Of a DNA stretch of 64,000 nucleotides, positions 50,880-62,245 are shown one piece after another. The notes below the pieces were generated by a model. It was not told the origin of the DNA and searched no databases. It worked only from the letters and a program-made list of their open reading frames with translations. The position numbers and the translations under genes are program-made. This DNA comes from Plotosus lineatus (Eukaryota; Chordata; Actinopteri; Siluriformes; Plotosidae), in NCBI GenBank assembly GCA_024760905.1, contig CM045729.1, forward strand, positions 8,572,080-8,636,079, given 5' to 3'. Every line of letters starts with the position of its first letter. The stretch's first letter is position 1.

Positions 50880-51115
50880 TTACATCACTGTCCCAGATTT
50901 GGCTTTGAATCTTTTTCCAAAACTGGAATCCCACTTGCATGGTTGCCGTTTTCAGAGTGATGAAGAAGTTGCCTGTGCTGTTGAGAAGAAACCGATGTGA
51001 CCTAAGAAGTAAAAGAAGCTCGAACCTCAGGGACTCAGTAAACTGATGATAGAGGACTGAAGTCACAGTTATGGTTCTGGGGGCCTTGTTGAAATGATGA
51101 GGTGATGAGTGTGGT
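50880..51115 (+). mobile_element. Possible mariner-type transposase remnant
   Basis: The + strand reads HLHGCRFQSDEEVACAVEK (about 50933-50990) and then KKLEPQGLSK after stops. This resembles the C-terminal part of mariner/SETMAR-type transposases. Only this short block is recognisable. Confidence 0.35.
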
Positions 51116-51380
51116 GTAGGTTTACAGTTCATAAAGTGAACTAAAACTAGCAGTAAAAATAAAAAATGTGGACTCAAATAAAATATAAATGTTTACTAAA
51201 AAAAAAAAAAAAATCAATTAAAAATGACAAGAACGAAGGCAATCTAAACACAAAACCCTCGATTTGTGATGTTGTCAGAGTGAACATGAAGATGAGACAG
51301 TAACACACTCGCACCCATAGGTGACAGTAATGTGCGGCAAAATAAAAACTACAACCAACAATAAAATTAAATAAAAATAA

Positions 51381-51386
51381 TTTATT
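51381..51386 (-). promoter_or_regulatory. Possible GGT5 polyadenylation signal
   Basis: TTTATT on the + strand is AATAAA on the minus strand, about 180 bp beyond the GGT5 stop. A candidate by position only. Confidence 0.4.
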
Positions 51387-51487
51387 CATTCATCAAATTA
51401 AAATAGAAGTACTTAAAAACAAATTAAACTACTTAAAACTGAACCTATAAACAGCTAAAAACAAAAATAACTCTAATGAATGGTTTA

Positions 51488-51491
51488 GTGT

Positions 51492-51567
<76 letters not shown>
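51488..51567. repeat. (TG)n microsatellite abutting the GGT5 stop codon
   Basis: About 40 TG units on the + strand, immediately next to the GGT5 stop (51568-51570). In the transcript the 3' UTR therefore starts with a long CA repeat. Confidence 0.97.
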
Positions 51568-51568
<1 letters not shown>

Positions 51569-51721
51569 CAGTATCCTGCAGGTTCACCCATCTTGCGCCT
51601 GTCAGATATGGCGTTAACACACTCGTCGTCGTGTTTGGATACAGCGTTCACTGTGTTGTAAAAATACTGTTTCTTTTTTCTGTTGTGTCCAACTTGCTGA
51701 AGTTCCAGAATCACATTCTGA

Positions 51722-51760
<39 letters not shown>

Positions 51761-53402
51761 AATCACTAAACCAATCACTAAACATAATAATAATCTAAAT
51801 TCCTCCCACTGAATTGCTCCCACTGAACTCCTGTCCCTGAACCTCTTCCACCGAACTTCTCCCTCTGAGGCGCACCCACTAAACTGCTTCTGCTGAATCC
51901 CTCCCACTGAGCCCCTCCCACTGACTCCTTCCTACACTGTTTAGTATACTGTATTTCAGTACCTCTGAAAAACCTTTCTCAAAGGCGAGCTGATTTTTTC
52001 CATCCACGTATATAACTGGTGAGTTGATGGAGTCTTTCAGGGTTTTCCCGAACCACAGATAATTCATCAGCGTCTGAGAAAGAGACACCACTTCACATTC
52101 ATCAGCGAAAACACACAATTCACTCTGTCTGTTTGTCGGTAAAAACTTCCTGTGTAGTTTTTATAGATTAGTCTGAACTGTTAATGATGGGCAGCTGATC
52201 ATCTAAAGATGTTCCCATTCCATTTTGAAAAGAATACCAGAAATCATGATAAAAAATGGCTTCTCTTATAGGTAAAAGGCAAAAAAAAACCTCCCTTGTG
52301 TATATTTTGAACAGTTTCACCGGGATCTGATCCAGACGGTGCATTTGGCTATAATTTTTCATTCATTTTCTAAATTGCTTAATCCAGCTCAGCTAACTCC
52401 ACGCAGGGGTGGGGTACAACCTTGGACACCCACCAGGTCATCGCAGGACAACACTCACACCTAGGGGCAATTTGGAACAGTCAATTAGCCTACTATGCAA
52501 GTTTTGGATTGTGGGAGAAAACCTGTATAAACTCTCCCATATTCCTTTTGTTTTATTTAATTTTTTATTATCTGCTTTTGGTTGTCAAATTTCATTCATT
52601 TTCTGAACCGCTGAATCTTAATTAGGGTCGCGGGAAGGCTCACGCCCATCTCAGCCAACTCTGGGAAAGGGCAGAGTACACCCTGGACCAGGGGTGCTCA
52701 ATCCTGCTCCTGGAGATCTACCTTCCAGATGACTTTATCTCCAACACTAATGTGGCCCATGTGACATGTAAGATCCAGTCAGGTCTTGATGAGATGATTG
52801 GATGGTTAGGTGGGCGTGATTAGGGTTGGAGCGAATGTCTTCTGGAAGGTAGATCTCCAGGAGCAGGATTGAGCACCCCTGCCCTGGACAGCTCGCCAGG
52901 CCATAGCAGGGCATAGGGAAACACACTGACGGCTATGCAGCTGCTCTTGATGAAAGTCAGCAATGGTTCTTTTACATGAACCTCACACCATAGACAGTGA
53001 GAGACATGGCCAGCCTTTGATAACCCAGTTAGTGCACTGGGGGGAAGTGACAACTTTTTGAGAGTGGGGCTTGAACCCGCAACCTTGGAATCAGTGATCC
53101 AGCATCAGGCCACCACTGCACCTGGTTCTCAAATTTATCACTTGATTTTCCCAAGGTGTTCAACTGTTACTAATACCATTACTACACCCTGCATTTCCAC
53201 TGCTGCCCAACACACTCAGATTCTCAGGTGTTAAACAGGTAGTTTAAAAAGGTGTTCAGAGAAGTTTAATCTGACCATGGCAATGCCGGTGGTGATCATA
53301 CTGCCTCCTGATGCTCCAATTACCAGAGTGTGCTTATCAGATCCTGAGTAAAGGATCACTGGTGCCATGGAAGAGGGTGGCTTCTCTCCTAAACACACAC
53401 AT

Positions 53403-53436
<34 letters not shown>

Positions 53437-54584
53437 GCGCGCGCGCGTTAATTAGGAAGGTGGGTTTGAGGTAATTAGTAAGTCTGCTGATGAAATGTAG
53501 AAAGTAGGGTTTGAGTAATCAGGTGAGCGTACCTGGGTGAATGTGTTTTGTTCTGTCACAGAAGTCAGCGAGCTCGTTGTTCAGGAGGATGCCAGTGTTT
53601 GTAGACAAAACTTTCGAGCCAAATCTACAGAGAGAAATATGATATACTGTACATGGCTTATTAAATGTTAATTTATTACATAGGTGGTGAACATAGGCAT
53701 GCCGTGCATTGTGGACTGGTGGAAGACACCAGAGTACCCAGAGGAAACCCACATAATGTATTTTGTGAATATTCTTCTTTTCCTTTCAGTTCATTTTCTG
53801 TAACCACTTCATCCTAATTAGGGTCGCAGCCAACTCAGGGCGAGGGCAGAGTACACCCTGGACAGCTCGCCAGGCCATCGCAGGGCGGAAACACGCTGAC
53901 GGCTTTTCAGCCTACTCTTGTCGAAAGTCAGCAATGGTTCTTTTACATGCCTCACACCATAGACAGTGAGAGACATGGCCGGCCTTTGATAACACAGTTA
54001 GCTGCACTGGGGGGGACAGTGACAACCTTGTGGAGAGTGGGACTCGAACCCCCAACCTTTGGATCAGCGATCCGGCGCCTTATACCACTAGACCACCACA
54101 ATCTCACCCAAAATCCCAGCTATTGTTTGACATGTCCAACTCGCCTCTGTTTATGTGCCGTCCCCTTTTGGGTTACATTTTAGCGCTCAAATGACCGACA
54201 TGAATCCGGTCATTTTTCAAAATAAATGATTTTTCAAAAATAAAGATCATCCAGATTCAGATAATAAATAAAACAGAAATAATGAATTATTTCTTCTGCG
54301 CACCGGTACCAATTGAGCCACGGACCGGTACCGGTCCGCGGCCCAGTGGTTGGGGACCCCTGCCCTACAGTGTGTTCAACAGAATGTTGGACTCACATAG
54401 AGTTGATGGTGCTGGTGACAGATACCGCGGTCCCGTATTCATCCAGCACAGAGACATGTGTGGTTCCCAGTGTGTCAGAATGTGGCGTAATGTTGTAGTA
54501 CTCAGTATCATGTGTAATATTATCCTTGATCAGATTGAGCCTCACACGCTCAGCAAAGTCCACGTGAACCATAGCTTTTGCATC
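51568..54584 (-). CDS. ggt5: Gamma-glutamyltransferase 5-type, last five exons (partial gene)
   Basis: Exons in transcript order: 54397-54584, 53533-53624, 53276-53388, 51963-52073, 51568-51717. Together they give 217 residues in one frame to TGA. The 188-bp and 113-bp exons have the same length and phase as exons 8 and 10 of the GGT1 gene at 9296-36517. GGT5 enzymes hydrolyse glutathione and convert leukotriene C4 to D4. Key features: LGTTHVSVL with the nucleophile Thr, STIN, NNELADFCDR with Glu and Asp of the substrate site kept, PSSM, GASGG (oxyanion hole), and C-terminal GEPAGY. THVSVL and the Cys of NELADFC favour GGT5 over GGT1. Exons for the N-terminal anchor and most of the heavy chain are not found up to the window end. 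The exons at 53276 and 51568 have TG-rich acceptors. A SINE carrying a MITE and another SINE sit in introns. Confidence 0.92.
51723..51759. repeat. (CA)n microsatellite at a GGT5 acceptor
   Basis: In transcript sense this is (TG)18 ending 5 bp before the last GGT5 exon, replacing the polypyrimidine tract. Confidence 0.97.
52590..53125 (-). mobile_element. SINE with L2-like tail (antisense), split by a hAT-type MITE
   Basis: Antisense tail (CATTTTCTGAACCGCTGAAT; TTAATTAGGGTCGCGGGAAG), then the core (TAACCCAGTTAGTGCACTGG) and remnant head (GGGCTTGAACCCGC). It is interrupted at 52689-52881. It lies in a GGT5 intron. Confidence 0.88.
52689..52881. mobile_element. hAT-type MITE with ~40-bp inverted repeats and 8-bp TSD
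   Basis: A 193-bp element whose first 41 bases (from CAGGGGTGCTCAATCCTGCT) are the exact inverse complement of its last 41. The 8-bp duplication CCCTGGAC at 52681-52688 and 52882-52889 is the size hAT transposases make. No coding capacity. Confidence 0.93.
53391..53447. repeat. (CA)n-(CG)n microsatellite at a GGT5 acceptor
   Basis: In transcript sense (CG)n(TG)n ends directly at TTTAG before the exon at 53276-53388, replacing the polypyrimidine tract. Confidence 0.95.
53785..54103 (-). mobile_element. Full-length SINE with L2-like tail, antisense
   Basis: Antisense of the family at 14361: tail at the left (TAACCACTTCATCCTAATTA), core (ATAACACAGTTAGCTGCACT), tRNA head at the right (B-box complement GGGACTCGAACCCC at 54040-54053; GCCTTATACCACTAGACCAC). 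Little diverged, so probably young. It lies in the GGT5 intron between exons 53533-53624 and 54397-54584. Confidence 0.9.
54185..54366 (-). mobile_element. hAT-type transposon end fragment
   Basis: 54303-54366 holds the palindromic CGGACCGGTACCGGTCCG block followed by GGTTGGGGACCCCTG, a well-known hAT-type terminal region of vertebrates (CAGGGGTCCCCAACC inverted). It ends 31 bp from a GGT5 exon. The other end is not evident. Confidence 0.6.
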
Positions 54585-55104
54585 CTAGTTACAGACAAAA
54601 CACAAATTTCAACACATTACAGTTCAAACATCACAAAAACGAACTGATGTTTCATGAAAAAAATTCAATTAGTTATGCAACACTGTGGTAAGAAAATAGG
54701 GTAAGATAAGGTGATGCATACACAGCAAAATACAGGCAAAATGTCATAAACATAAAACCCTGTACATAAAACAAATCAAAACTGAAGACACAATGTGAGA
54801 ACAAAGAACATGAGGAACATGGGTAAGGTCTTTTATAACACTAGCAACCGGAGCGCTACATGTGAACTGCTTGCTGGCTCACGTTAGGAAAATATCACCG
54901 ACGGGGAAATAATTATTTACTTGTTTAAAGTGTACCTGTGGTGAATTAATATTATTAGCTATTTAAAATGATCACATATAACATCAGTGGTTCCTTTCGC
55001 CAACATTTACATTTGCTTTTACAGCATTTAGCAGAAGCTCCTATCCAGAGCAATTTACTGAAGTGCATTTAAATCACTATCAGTGAATATATTCTTATAC
55101 ATAC
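54585..55104. other. GGT5 intron DNA, mostly unassigned
   Basis: A short SINE-like block at 55005-55060 (GCATTTAGCAGAAGCTCCTA) is similar to 34505-34550. No GGT5 exon is visible here. Confidence 0.4.
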
Positions 55105-58100
55105 ATACACACAAATATTCATATAGCGCTAATTCTGGCACATGACACTCAAAAGCGCTGGGGGTGAGTCTGAGAACTTATTGATAGGCATGGTAGGCAG
55201 TGTGAACAGATGTGTTTTAAGTTGTGACTTGAAAGTGTTTATGTTCACTTGGGATCTGACATGGATCGGTAGATTGTTCCACAGTATTGGACCGCTTTCT
55301 CAAATGAACGGTCACCAAATGTGTGCGTTCAGGTGGCTGGTATCTCCAGGAGGTTCTTTGAGTTTGCTCGGAGAGATCTGAGTGGCTGTTACTCTCGAAG
55401 AAGATTGGCAAGGTAGCTGGGCGCAAAGCCTTTCATGCACTTGAACACACGGAGCATTATCTGTTATACTGAATCCTGTATCTGACTGGCAGCCAGTGTA
55501 AGCTGTGTAGTACAGGAGTAATGTGGTCATACTTCTGGTGACGTGTGATGACCCTCGCTGCAGTGTTCTGCACACGTTGAAGCTTGTCGAGTAAATACTC
55601 AGATGTTCCAAATAGCAGAGAATTGCAATAGTCGAGTCTCGACGTGATGAACGCTTGGACGAGAGCTGAAGTGGACTTCACATCAAGATATCGCCTGATA
55701 TTGCTGATGTTGTGAATATGATAATATGCACTCTTGCAGACGCTAATGCAGCCATGAGGTGGGGGGGGGGGCACTAACCAGTGTCTCTCCCCCTTATGCC
55801 GGTCCCAAGCTCGGAGAAATGCAGAGGGTTGTGTCAGGAAGGGCATCCGACGTAAAACCAATGCCAAACTTTTATGATGCAAATCAGAAATATTACCCCC
55901 ATACCGGATCGGTTAAGGCCCGGGTTAACAACGACCGCCATCAGTGCTGTCAATCAACAGGGTGCTGATGGAAATTGGACTACTGTTGGTCGAAGACGTC
56001 GAAGAAGGAGAGGTGGGAGGTGTGTCCGTAGGCAGAGAGAGAAGAGGAAAGGCATGAGTCTAGGACTGAGAATAGGGACTTTGAATGTTGGAACTATGAC
56101 AGGAAAAGGTAGAGAGCTGGCTGACATGATGCAGAGGAAGAAGGTGGACATACTGTGTGTTCATGAGACCAGGTGCAAAGGGAGCAAAGCTAAAAGCTTA
56201 GGAGCAGGGTTCAAGCTGTTTTATCATGGTGTGGATGGGAAGAGAAATGGGGTAGGAGTCATCTTGAAGGAGGGGTTTGTCAGGAATGTTCTAGAAGTGA
56301 AAAGAGTGTCAGACAGAGTGATGAGTCTCAAGTTAGAAATTGAAGGTGTGATGCTCAAAGTGGTTAGTGCTTATGCCCCACAGGATGGATGTGAGCTAAA
56401 AGAGAGATTCTGGAGTGACTTAGATGAAGTGATGCAGAGTACCCCCAGAGGTTAAAGAGTGGTCATTCGTGCAGACTTCAATGGACATGTTGGTGCAGGC
56501 AACAGAGGGGATGAGGAAGTGATGGGCAGGTTTGGTATCCAGGACAGGAACACAGAAGGACAGATGTTGATCGATTTTGCAAAAAGGATGGAAATGGCTG
56601 TGGTGAATACTTTCTTCCAGAAGGAACAGGAGCATAGGGTGACTTATAAAAGCGGAGGTAGGTGCACACAGGTAGACTACATCTTGTGTAGGCAATGTAA
56701 TTTGAAGGAAGTCAGTAGCTGCAAAGTAGTAGTGGGTGAGAGTGTTGCCAAACAGCATAGGATGGTGGTATGCAGGATGACGCTGATGGTGAGGAAGGTG
56801 AAGAAGGCAAAGGCAGAGCAGAAGACAAAGTGGTGTAAGTTAAAAAAAGAAGAATGTCGTGTTGTCTTCAAAGAGGAGTTGAAACAGGCTTTGGGTGGCC
56901 AGGAAGTGCACCCAGATGACTGGACAACCACAGCAAATGTGATCAGGGACACAGGTAGGAGAGTACTTGGTGTGTCCTCTGGAAGGAAAGTAGATAAGGA
57001 GACTTGGTGGTGGAATGAGGACGTGCAGGAGTGTGTACAAAGGAAGAGGTTAGCTAAGAAGAAGTGGGACATTGAGAGGACCAAAGAGAGTAAACAGGTG
57101 TACAGGGAGACACAGTGTAAGGCGAAAGTAGCAGTGGCTAAGGCCAAACAGAGGGCGTATGATGACTTGTATGATAGATTGGCCAGTAAAGAGGGAGAAA
57201 ATGATCTATACAGGTTGGCACAGCAGAGAAATAGAGATGGGAAGGACGTGCAGCAAGTTAGAGTGATAAAGGACAGAGAGGGAAATGTATTGACTGATGA
57301 CAGAATGGCTGAGAAGATGGAAAGAGTACTTTGAAGAGCTGATGAATGAGGAAAATGAGAGAGAGAAAAAGAGTAGAAGAGGTGACCATTGAGGAGCAGG
57401 ACGTAGCAAAGATCAGTAAGGGTGAAGTGAAAAGGGCATTGAAGAGGATGAAGAGTGGAAAGTCAGTTGGTCCTGATGACATACCTGTGTAGGTATGGTA
57501 GTGTCTAGAAGAGGTAGTAGTAGATTTTCTGACAAGAACATTCAACAAGGACCAAGAGAGTGAGCAAATGCCGGAGGAGTGGAGGAAAAGTGTGCTGGTG
57601 CCCATTTTTAAGAACAAGGGAGACGTGCAGAGTTGCAGCAACTGCAGAGGGATAAAGTTGATGAGCCATACGATGAAGTTATGTGAAAGAATAGTGGAAG
57701 CTAGACTAAGGGCAGAGGTCAGCATTTGTGAACAACAGTTTGGTTTCATGCCAAGAATGAGCACCACAGATGCAATGTTTGCTTTGAGGATGTTAATAGA
57801 GAAGTACAGAGGTCAGAGGGAATTGCATTGTGCCTTTGTGGTTCTGGAAAAAGCATATGACAGGGTGCCAAGAGAAGAACTGTGGTAGTGCATGAGGAAG
57901 TCTGGAGTGGCAGAGAAGTATGTTAGAGTGGTGCAGGACATGTATGACGGATGTAAGACAGTGGTAAGGCGTGCTGTCTGTGTGACCGACGAATTCAAGG
58001 TGGAGGTGGGACTGCATCAAGGGTCAGCTCTGAGCCCCTTCTTGTTTGCTATGGTGATGGACAGGCTGACAGACGAGGTGAGACAAGAATCTCCATGGAC

Positions 58101-59187
58101 TATGGTGTTTGCAGATGACATTGTGCTCTGTGGTGAGAGCAGAGAACAAGTGCAGGAAAATCTAGAGAGGTAGAGGTATGCCCTGGAAAGGAGAGGAATG
58201 AAGGTTAGCCTCAGAAAATCAGAATACATGTGTGTGAATGAGAAGGGACGGTGATGTTACAGGGAGCAGAGTTAACGAAGGTGGAGGATTTTAAGTACTT
58301 AGGCTCAACAATCCAGAGCAATGGAGAGTGTGGAAAAGAGGTGAAGAAGCGTGTGCAGGCAGGTTGGAATGGTTGGAGAAAAGTGTCCGGTGTGATGTGT
58401 GATGGGAGAGTGTCAGCAAGAATGAAGGGAAAAGTGCACAAGACGGTGGTGAGGCCAGCGATGTTGTATGCCTTAGAAACAGTGGCGCTGAGGAAAAGGC
58501 AGGAGGCAGAGCTGGAGGTAGCGGAGATGAAAATGTTGAAGTTCTCTCTGGGAGTAACGAGGATGGATAGGATCAGAAATGAGTATATCAGAGGGACAGC
58601 CCGTGTAAGATGTTTTGGAGACAAAGTCAGAGAGGCTAGATTGAGATGGTTTGGACATGTACAGAGGAGGGATAGTGAGAATATTGGCAGTAGGATGCTG
58701 AGGTTGGAATTACCAGGCAGAAGGTCTCGAGGAAGACCAAAGAAGAGATTTATGGATGTGGTGAAGGAAGACATGAAGGTCGTTGGAGTCAGAAAAGAAG
58801 ATGCAGAGGACAGGGTGAGATGGAGGCGGATGATTTGCTGTGGTGACCCCTGAAGGAAGCAGCCGAAAGGAAAAGAAGAAGAAGAAGAAGAAGAAGCACT
58901 TTTGCAGACGCTGTTGATGTGGGATTCCACACTGAGGTGGGAGTCGAATATTACACCAAGATTCTGGTCTTCTTTGCTCACAGAAATCACACAGTCACCA
59001 ATGCGGAACTCTGGAATAGTTGAGAGAATTTCGAATTCGTTTTGAACTGAAGACTAGAAGCTCAGTTTTGTCATCATTCAACTTCAGAAAGTTGGAGGAC
59101 ATCCACGCCTTGCTGCTACTGACACACTGTTCAACTAATTCAAAAGTGCGGTTGACTGATGACTGGTCGAGTGGTTTAAATGTCATC
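55105..59187 (-). mobile_element. L2-type LINE 3' part, antisense, split by RTE copy G
   Basis: Same family as 18050-21437. It occupies 55105-55744 and 58896-59187. On the minus strand the last part of the RT domain starts with TFKPLDQSSVNRTFELVEQC, followed by SSNFLKLNDDKTELLVFSS (59040-59187), and then the C terminus (LVQAFITSRLDYCNSLLFG near 55610-55670). The L2 3' end with AGCGCTAATTCT (+ strand AGCGCTAATTCTGG) lies at about 55125. At 59187 it joins RTE copy H exactly, without its own upstream part. Confidence 0.88.
55745..58895 (+). mobile_element. RTE-type LINE copy G, near full length, with TSD
   Basis: From the 5' end (AATGCAGCCATGAGG, (G)n run) to a (GAA)n tail. It carries the endonuclease (VDILCVHETRCKGSKAKSLG near 56147; VIRADFNGHVGAGNRGDEEV), the linker, RT ([50 protein letters not shown]), and C-terminal domain to 58853. 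Stops at about 56454, 57333, 57490, 57888 and 58173 disable it. The duplication GCACTCTTGCAGACGCT (55728-55744) / GCACTTTTGCAGACGCT (58896-58912) differs at one base. Confidence 0.95.
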
Positions 59188-62100
59188 CTATCCTTTGCAT
59201 CTTCTTCTCTTACACCAACGACCTTCATGTCTTCCTTCACCACATCCATGAATCGTCTCTTTGGTCTTCCTCTAGGCCTTCTGCCTGGTAGTTCCAGCCT
59301 CAGCATCCTATTACCAATATACTCACTATCTCTCCTCTGTACATGTCCAAACCATCTCAATCTAGCCTCTCTGACTTTGTCTCCAAAACATCTTACATGT
59401 GCTGTCCCTCTGATGTGCTCATTCCTAATCCTATCCATCCTCATTACACCCAAAGAGAACCTCAACATTTTCATCTCTGCTACCTCCAGCTCTGCCTCCT
59501 GTCTTTTCCCCAGGGCCACTGTTTCTAAACCATACAACATCGTTGGCCTCAACACCGTCTTGTACACTTTTCCTTTCATTCTTGCCGATACCCTCCTATC
59601 ACACATCACACCGGACACTTTTCTCCAACCATTCCAACCTGCCTGCACACGCTTCTTGACCTCTTTTCCACATTCTCCATTGCTCGGGATTGTTGAGCCT
59701 AAGTACTTAAAATCCTCCACCTTTCTTATCTCTGCTCCCTGTAATCTTACTGTTCCTCTTGGGTCCTTGTCATTCATGCACATGTATTCTGTCTTACTGA
59801 GGCTAATCTTCATTCCCCTCCTTTCCAGGGCATACCACCACCTCTCTAGATTTTCCTGCACTTGTTCTCTGCTCTCACTACAGATCACAATGTCATCTGC
59901 AAACATCATAGTCCATGGGGAATCTTGTCTAACCTCGTCTGTCAGCCTGTCCATCACCATAGCAAACAAGAAGGGGCTGAAAGCTGATCCTTGATGCAGT
60001 CCCACCTCCACCTTGAACTCTTGTGCACACCGACAGCACACCTCACCACTGTCTTACATCTCTCATACATGTCCTGCACCACTCTAACATACATCTCTGC
60101 CACTCCAGACTTCCTCATGCAATACCACAGTTTTTCTCTCGGCACCCTGTCATATGCTTTCTCCAGATCCACAAAGGCACAATGCAGCTCCCTCTGACCT
60201 TCTCTGTACTTCTCCATTAACATCCTCAAGGCAAACACTGCATCTGTGGTGCTCTTTCTTGGCATGAAACCAAACTGTTGTTCACAAATGCTGACCTCTG
60301 CCCTTAGTCTAGCTACCACTATTCTTTCCCATAACTTCATCGTATGGCTCATCAACTTTATCCCTCTGTAGTTGCCACAACTCTACACGTCTCCCTTGTT
60401 CTTGAAAATGGGCACCAGCACACTTCTCCATTCCTCTGGCATCCTCTCACTCTCTAAGACCATGTTAAATGTTCTTGTCAGAAAATCTACTGCTACCTCT
60501 CCTAGACACTTCCATACCTCCACCGGTATGTCATCAGGGCCAACTGCCTTTCCATTCTTCATCCTCTTCAATGCCCTCCTCACTTCACCCTTACTAATCT
60601 TTGCTACTTCCTGGTCCTCAACAGTCACCTCTTCTACTCTTTTTTCTCTCTCATTTTCCTCATTCATCAGCTCTTCAAAGTACTGTTTCCATCTTCCCAT
60701 CACACTTCTGTCATCAGTCAATACATTTCCCTCTCTGTCCTTTATCAATCTAACTTGCTGCACGTCCATCCCATCTCTATTTCGCTGCTCTGCCAACCTG
60801 TATAAATCATTTTCTCCCTCTTTACTTTCCAGCCGAGCATACAAGTCATCAAATGCACTCTGTTTAGCCTTTGACACCACTACCTTTGCCTTGCGCTGTC
60901 TCCCTGTACTCCTGTTTACTCTCTTCGGTTTTCTCAATGTCCCACTTCTTCTTAGCTAACCTCTTCCTTTGTACACACTCCTGCACTTCCTCATTCCACC
61001 ACCAAGTCTCCTTATCTACTTTCCTTCCAGATGACACACCAAGTATTCTCCTACCTGTCTCCCTGATCACATTAGCTGTAGTTGTCCAGTCATCTGGAAG
61101 CACTTCCTGACCACCTGTTTCAACTCCTCCTTGAAGACAACCCGACACTCTTCCTTTTTCAGCTTCCACCACTTTGTCTTCTGCTCTGCCTTTGCCTTCT
61201 TCACCTTCCTCACCATCAGCATCATCCTGCACACCACCATCCTCTGCTGTTTGGCAACACTCTCACCCACTACTACTTTGCAGTCACTGACTTCCTTTAA
61301 ATTACATCGCCTGCACAAGATGTAGTCTACCTGTGTGCTCCTACCTCCACTTTTATAAGTCACCCTATGCTCCTCTCTCTTCTGGAAGAAAGTATTCACC
61401 ACAGCCATTTCCATCCTTTTTGCAAAATCTACCAACATCTGTCCTTCTGCGTTCCTGTCCTGGATACCAAACCTGCCCATCATTTCCTCATCCCCTCTAT
61501 TTCCTGCACCAACATGCCCATTGAAGTCTGCCCCAATGACCACTCTTTCCCCTCTGGGGGTACTCTGCATCACTTCATCTAACTCCCTCCAGAATCTCTC
61601 CTTCTCTTCTCGCTCACATCCTGTCTGTGGGGCATAAGCACTAACAACACTGACCATCACACCCTCAATTTCTAACTTGAGACTCATCACTCTGTCTGAC
61701 ACTCTTTTCACTTCTAGAACATTCCTGGCAAACTCCTCCTTCAAGATGACTCCTACTCCATTTCTCTTCCCATCCACACCATTATAAAACAGCTTAAACC
61801 CTGCTCCTAACCTTCTAGCCTTGCTACCTTTCCACCTGGTCTCCTGAACACACAGTATGTCCACCTTCCTCCTCTGCATCATGTCAGCCAGCTCTCTACC
61901 TTTTCCTGCCATTGTCCCTACTTTCAGTCCTAGACTCATGCCTTTCCTCTTCTCTCTCTGGCAACGGACACGCCTCCCGCCTCTCCTTCTTCGACGTCTT
62001 TGACCAACAGTAGTCCAATTTCCATCAGCACCCTGTTGGTTGACGGCACTGATGGCGGTCGTTGTTAACCCGGGCCTCGACCGATCCGGTATGTCATTCT

Positions 62101-62245
62101 TTCTTGTGATTCGCATCGTTTATTTGGCATTTGTTTTACGCTGGATGCCCTTCCTGACGCAACCCTCTGCATTTATCCGGGCTTGGGACCGGCGTGAGGG
62201 AGAGACACTGGTTTGTGCCCCCCCCCTCATGGCTGCATTGTAGAG
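59188..62245 (-). mobile_element. RTE-type LINE copy H, full 5' end, fused to L2 at its 3' side
   Basis: On the minus strand it begins with the family 5' end (ATGCAGCCATGAGGGG near 62240). An open frame at 61067-62116 (349 residues) holds the endonuclease (QETRWKGSKARRLGAGFKLF; SAYAPQTGCE; VIGADFNGHVGAGNRGDEEM). RT blocks follow at 60383-60937 and 59954-60355, and FADDIVICSES through the C-terminal domain at 59188-60041. It stops within EEDAKDR, lacking the last ~65 bp of the family. The frame runs on into L2 sequence. Confidence 0.94.

Noticed and set aside
50821..51177. Minus-strand ORF of 118 residues with a signal-peptide-like start (MSPHFLFLLLVLVHF)
   Set aside because: The opposite strand looks like a mariner transposase remnant in this place, there is no splice or promoter support, and hydrophobic starts are common in AT-rich antisense frames.
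51476..51798. ORFs of alternating Cys-Val or His-Thr
   Set aside because: Products of the TG/CA microsatellites; the real coding part is the GGT5 exon 51568-51717.
59020..59994. 324-residue plus-strand ORF
   Set aside because: It is the antisense shadow of RTE copy H; the RTE protein reads on the minus strand, and similar shadows occur opposite every RTE copy (e.g. 25618-26376, 58211-58990).
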